Below the pieces are notes generated by a model, which made no database searches, had not been told where the DNA came from, and saw only the letters and a list, made by a program, of their open reading frames with translations. The position numbers were made by a program, and so were the translations under genes. 64,000 nt of DNA from Chryseobacterium hagamense (GTDB lineage: Bacteria; Bacteroidota; Bacteroidia; Flavobacteriales; Weeksellaceae): contig NZ_BJYJ01000008.1 in NCBI RefSeq assembly GCF_007991455.1, positions 124,001 to 188,000 on the forward strand. Direction: 5' to 3'. Below are positions 60,505 to 64,000 of the stretch, piece after piece (the stretch's first letter is position 1; every line of letters begins with the position of its first letter).

Positions 60505-60960
60505 TTAGCTTTGTGTAACACTCTTATATTCATCAATAATTTTCCAATGGCTCTTAATTTTCTCAAGTTTATATAATATGGTTGATTCATAGAAATTAAC
60601 TTTATTATTATAGTAATGTGATAGAATTATATAGACATATTTTTTATCATTGCTGTAAATAGGAAAAGATATTTTACTTTTACACATCTTTTTATTAATT
60701 TTTATTACATACAATTTACTTAAATCAATCTTTTCATTACAAAAAACATCATTTTTAAGATTTATATCCAATGCTTTTTCTTCTAATTCACTTAAATATA
60801 AATTTTTAAAGCAAAAAGGTTCATCTTGCAAACAAGTTATCTCAATCTTATTAGTTTCAATGAAATCATTTAGAATTTCATACTCTCTACTATTCTTTTT
60901 ACAAGAGTTTATAACTAATAAAAAACATATAAGTATTGCTGTCTTTGTAGGTAACTTCAT
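60505..60960 (-). CDS. Lipoprotein directly after the Rhs toxin (best immunity candidate)
   Basis: 151 residues with a lipoprotein signal ending INSC (Cys20). The mature protein is polar, with Cys residues at TCLQDEPFCF and a Tyr-rich stretch. It lies 11 bp after the stop of the toxin-domain ORF at 60972, the position usually taken by the cognate immunity gene of polymorphic toxins. Strong AT bias. A periplasmic immunity lipoprotein would fit a toxin acting in the periplasm. Confidence 0.65.
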   Translation of the reverse strand: MKLPTKTAILICFLLVINSCKKNSREYEILNDFIETNKIEITCLQDEPFCFKNLYLSELEEKALDINLKNDVFCNEKIDLSKLYVIKINKKMCKSKISFPIYSNDKKYVYIILSHYYNNKVNFYESTILYKLEKIKSHWKIIDEYKSVTQS

Positions 60961-60971
60961 GATAATTCTTG

Positions 60972-61742
60972 TTAAAAGTTTATATTTATTTTTTTATCCG
61001 TACCTATTAAAAGTTTTTTAATAGCTTCATTAAAATCATGATACCAAATAGTATTGAAAACTCTATCTGGAATATATTGTATCCTCATGTTCTGCCATCC
61101 ATTATTGCTGATAAAATTAGTACCGCTTTCTTCAATATAATAATGTCCAACATTATTAAGCTTACTTCTATATTCATAACCAGGTTCGTCAATTTTAAAT
61201 GAAATTTTATTGAGGGCAGCACTTGCGAAGTCTGACCAATGTATTCTGACATGATTTAATTCGTGCTGAAGAACATAAGCCAATTGTTCTCTACTATTGA
61301 AAGCTTTATTAGCAAGGTATATTTTTGATTTTATTTTTCCTGAAATAAAGTCTTTTTTTGTATTTGTTACTCCTAATGCTTCTATCTTTTCATTCCCTTC
61401 ATAATACTCTATTAATCCTGTTTTCGCATTCATAGTTCCTCCCGGAACAGCTCTATTATAAATATCATTAGAAGATAGTCCTTTCTGTTGCCCGAATTGA
61501 GATTTATAAAGATCTCTTGCATAGCTTCTATTACCGACAGGTGTTCCTTCAGATAAAATATTCTCATCTGATGCTTCCATATATGATGTTATGGATCGGC
61601 TTGTGATAAAATAATTAACCGTATAACTCACCGCAGCCATTGCTGCTCCTGCTAACCCTCCGGTATAAAAACCTTTAGCAAAATTTCTACCATTAACCAA
61701 GGCATCTACACTCCCGCCTATGGCGCCCTGTACACTTCCCAT
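60972..61742 (-). CDS. Rhs C-terminal toxin domain, putative zinc metallopeptidase (frame-separated)
   Basis: 256 codons from an ATG that overlaps the Rhs stop as TAATG. Residues 1-45 are the Gly/Ala-rich pre-toxin helix region of Rhs proteins (SVQGAIGGSVDALVNGRN). The rest is new sequence with an H160-E-L-N-H164 zinc-binding motif (AYVLQHELNHVRIH) and a possible third Glu ligand near E204-E205. The in-frame sequence upstream of the ATG reads SGFRGAVV, which continues the Rhs text if one base was lost near 61766. So this is probably the 3' part of one Rhs gene. Translational restart is the other possibility. Confidence 0.7.
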   Translation of the reverse strand: MGSVQGAIGGSVDALVNGRNFAKGFYTGGLAGAAMAAVSYTVNYFITSRSITSYMEASDENILSEGTPVGNRSYARDLYKSQFGQQKGLSSNDIYNRAVPGGTMNAKTGLIEYYEGNEKIEALGVTNTKKDFISGKIKSKIYLANKAFNSREQLAYVLQHELNHVRIHWSDFASAALNKISFKIDEPGYEYRSKLNNVGHYYIEESGTNFISNNGWQNMRIQYIPDRVFNTIWYHDFNEAIKKLLIGTDKKININF

Positions 61743-64000
61743 TACGACAGCACCTCGGAATCCAGAGCTGCAAAAGTAGCGGAAAAGCCTCCGGATATAG
61801 CACCTGTAACAGCACCTATTAGCAAACTTTTGCCAAAACCACTCCAGGTCCAGTTATTGGTTATCAGAGATTTTATGGTGTATATTCCGGCAGATACTAT
61901 TGCTCCTATTGCCGCATAATAAAGTACAGGTGCTATATATGATAAGAAAAATCCAGCTTCCCATAATTCCCCACTCGGATCATTAAACATCAACGGGTTG
62001 TTCATTACATAGCCATACTTATTATAATTTTGGGTATTGGAAGGATTCTGTATGTTTTCATCAGCGTTCAGGAATCTTCTTAAAAGCGGATCGTACAGTC
62101 TTCCGTTCATGTGAATAAGTTCAACCTCATGCAGATGTTCGTGGGAAGTATATCCACGATCTGTTAATAAGGCTTTGTTTGCCAAAAACTCTTCCAACTC
62201 CAGTCCTTTTAATATTCCGTCTTCTTTCATTCGCAGGTGCGTAAAGATTCCCCAAGCATCAAAGTGTCCGCGTTCTTCGGCGCTTCCATCTTCATCGCTG
62301 ATGGCGAGGATGCTTCCCAAATAATCTTTATGCTGGAACTTATAAGCTTTGCTATCGTTAAAATCTTTCACATAAATGATGCTGCTTTCATACGGAGAAC
62401 CACCAATGTACAGGATATGTTTTTCTTTTCCACTCTTCTGATCAAGAATAATCTCGGCATCACCTGCCTCACTATAATACTTGACGTATCTTGCTTCTCC
62501 ATCTTTCTCAAAGTTTCCTCCATAGTACATGATCTGTCTGCTTTCTGACAATCCGTATCCAAAGGTATAATTACCCCGGGTACCATCTATTCTTATCGGA
62601 TCGTTATTTTCGTTATAAGATATTTTCTGTACGACTTTGCTTTGCCCGTTAAGGTCATAATTCTGTATTCCTTGAGGATTAAGCTTTATGCCGGTAACCC
62701 TGTACGGATTTCCGCCAATGCTGAATCCAATTTCTCCCAGCTGGTCATTGTATTTTATTCTTCCTGTTTCATCGTATTCGTTAAAAGACAATTGCCCTGT
62801 TTTAGGATTTGTCCATTTAACCAGCCTATTATTGTCATCATATTGAAAAACCTCATCAATCCCGAAATTCTGGTGGGTGCGATGATTCAGCTCGTTCTTT
62901 ATGGCATTAAAACTGTAATCCAATGTCATTAAATCCACACCTGCTGAAATATGGGAAACATGGGATAAAAATCCAAAACTGTCATACTGATTGGTGATCT
63001 GCGTATTGCCGAGTGATGCATTCAGCACCTGTCCTTTAGCATTGGTTTCCTGCAATTGGTAGAGAATTTTTCCGCTATTGGCGTCGGTTAAGGTTTTCAG
63101 ATCTCCATTCCAGCTGTTATAATTGTTCTGCACAGTTACCTCGGTTGTATTACCCGAAGACTGCAGTTCCTGATGAAACTGCGAAATTCTGCCTAATCCA
63201 TCATACTGTATGCCATCTTTAAAGAATGTCTTCCCTTCAAACTGCTCTGCATGTGCAGTAAGTCTTCCGTCTGGAGAATAAGAGAAATTCTGCTCAAAAT
63301 ATTTGCCGTTGGCTTCACCATGTTTTTGGATGACCTGCCAGTAAGCATTATATTCAAAGTCATAATTTTTCTGGGTAGAAACTCCGTCGTTAGAAACTTC
63401 ATTTATATGAACAGGAAGTCCATTGGATGCGTAGATATATTCTTTATATCCTTTGGGGCTTACCTCTTTTTTAATGTTTCCGAAACCTGTATATTCATAG
63501 CTGTACAAACCATTGGCAGGGTCATTAAAACTCTTTTTTCTTCCCCATTCATCATATTCAGTAACTATCGTATTGTTTCCGTATTTTGCTTTTATCTGCT
63601 GCCCTGCTGCATTGTATGAGAAAGTAACAGTTCCTCCTTTGTCGTTAGAGCTTATTATATTTCCTAAAGCATCAGTGGTTTTGCTGGTTGTTCTGTTATA
63701 CCCGTTCAGCTCCTGTGCAATGGTGGTACTGCCGGAAATACCGGTTTGCACCTTTTTGCCGTTAAAAGCAGTTGCTGTTATCTTTGCAGGATATACCGTA
63801 TCGTCATAGGCAATGGTATTCCATTGAGAGGCAGACTGCCCTTCAAAGTAAGGCTCGGATTCCTGTATTTTTCGTCCCAAAACATCATACTGGATTTCGG
63901 CAGATATATATTTCCCCTGTACAAATGCTTTTGTAGTCGTCCTGTAGTTCTGTCCCAATACATTGGTATACACTATTTTTACATCTCCGTCCGGCGAAAA
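61742..64000 (-). CDS. Rhs/YD-repeat protein core (5' end outside window)
   Basis: About 750 codons are visible; the frame stays open to base 64000. It has many YD/RHS repeats (YDVLGRKI, YDEWGRKKSF, YDGLGRIS, YDDNNRLVKW, YDETGRIKYND), then the RHS core LIHMNGRLYDPLLRRFLNADE and GYVMNNPLMFNDPSGE. After the core come membrane-like helices (SYIAPVLYYAAIGAIVSAG) of the pre-toxin region. The frame then stops at TAA, while the toxin domain goes on in the next frame. Rhs shells enclose and deliver toxins against neighbouring cells; the delivery route here is unknown. Confidence 0.9.
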   Translation of the reverse strand, partial: FSPDGDVKIVYTNVLGQNYRTTTKAFVQGKYISAEIQYDVLGRKIQESEPYFEGQSASQWNTIAYDDTVYPAKITATAFNGKKVQTGISGSTTIAQELNGYNRTTSKTTDALGNIISSNDKGGTVTFSYNAAGQQIKAKYGNNTIVTEYDEWGRKKSFNDPANGLYSYEYTGFGNIKKEVSPKGYKEYIYASNGLPVHINEVSNDGVSTQKNYDFEYNAYWQVIQKHGEANGKYFEQNFSYSPDGRLTAHAEQFEGKTFFKDGIQYDGLGRISQFHQELQSSGNTTEVTVQNNYNSWNGDLKTLTDANSGKILYQLQETNAKGQVLNASLGNTQITNQYDSFGFLSHVSHISAGVDLMTLDYSFNAIKNELNHRTHQNFGIDEVFQYDDNNRLVKWTNPKTGQLSFNEYDETGRIKYNDQLGEIGFSIGGNPYRVTGIKLNPQGIQNYDLNGQSKVVQKISYNENNDPIRIDGTRGNYTFGYGLSESRQIMYYGGNFEKDGEARYVKYYSEAGDAEIILDQKSGKEKHILYIGGSPYESSIIYVKDFNDSKAYKFQHKDYLGSILAISDEDGSAEERGHFDAWGIFTHLRMKEDGILKGLELEEFLANKALLTDRGYTSHEHLHEVELIHMNGRLYDPLLRRFLNADENIQNPSNTQNYNKYGYVMNNPLMFNDPSGELWEAGFFLSYIAPVLYYAAIGAIVSAGIYTIKSLITNNWTWSGFGKSLLIGAVTGAISGGFSATFAALDSEVLS

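Overview
The window looks like a chromosomal segment of a Chryseobacterium-like member of the Flavobacteriia (Bacteroidota). The evidence is the recurring TAnnTTTG -7 promoter motif, the scarcity of Shine-Dalgarno sites, the short ATP-cone-less NrdA, secreted proteins of flavobacterial type, and intergenic repeats of the kind seen in this group. The genus is an inference. Most of the window is a housekeeping backbone with mixed strand orientation.

Layout. 1-2.7 kb: nrdB (cut by the window edge) and nrdA. 2.8-8.9 kb: DUF72, HD phosphohydrolase, alpha/beta hydrolase, PfkB kinase and hypothetical genes. 8.9-14.5 kb: valS, a DUF1573 protein, PPK2 and secreted proteins. 14.5-14.85 kb: RNase P RNA on the minus strand. 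15-17.9 kb: ECF sigma factor with a membrane partner, and an acyl-CoA synthetase. 17.9-23.3 kb: rpoN, a decayed ParE toxin, asnS, lipoproteins and a CDP-alcohol phosphatidyltransferase. 23.3-30 kb: HTH regulator, rimM-rpsP, nitroreductase, Gre-like factor, a frameshifted DUF805 gene and an M3 peptidase. 30-33.6 kb: small accessory genes. 33.7-35.6 kb: a tyrosine-rich leader peptide, a terminator, tyrS and an exonuclease. 35.6-41.8 kb: MITE-like repeat, two terD genes, flippase-like protein, panD, HU, pdxH, yqgE and an amidase. 42-46.1 kb: a lipoprotein followed by five tandem paralogous beta-barrel genes. 46.2-59.1 kb: class IV and class III aminotransferases, OstA/LptA-like protein, Fur, Kup, PdhB, DUF2147, sulfatase-type transferase, pssA and an exonuclease. 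59.14-64 kb: an accessory island. It starts with a truncated DUF2007 gene and holds an Rhs polymorphic toxin (frameshifted before a putative HExxH zinc-protease domain) and AT-rich lipoprotein genes that may encode immunity.

The most interesting observation is at 33676-33841, immediately upstream of tyrS. A TATATTTG promoter lies about 5 nt before a 27-codon ORF with three consecutive Tyr codons and a fourth three codons later. After it come two mutually exclusive hairpins and a perfect intrinsic terminator ending one base before the tyrS start. This has every part of a ribosome-mediated transcription attenuator for an aminoacyl-tRNA synthetase, apparently on a leaderless mRNA. It was read from sequence only and is untested.

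Other structural signals are three AT-rich long inverted repeats, a four-copy GAAGCCGGATGCCGGA dispersed repeat, a six-unit heptamer microsatellite, and three frameshifted genes (ParE, DUF805, Rhs).
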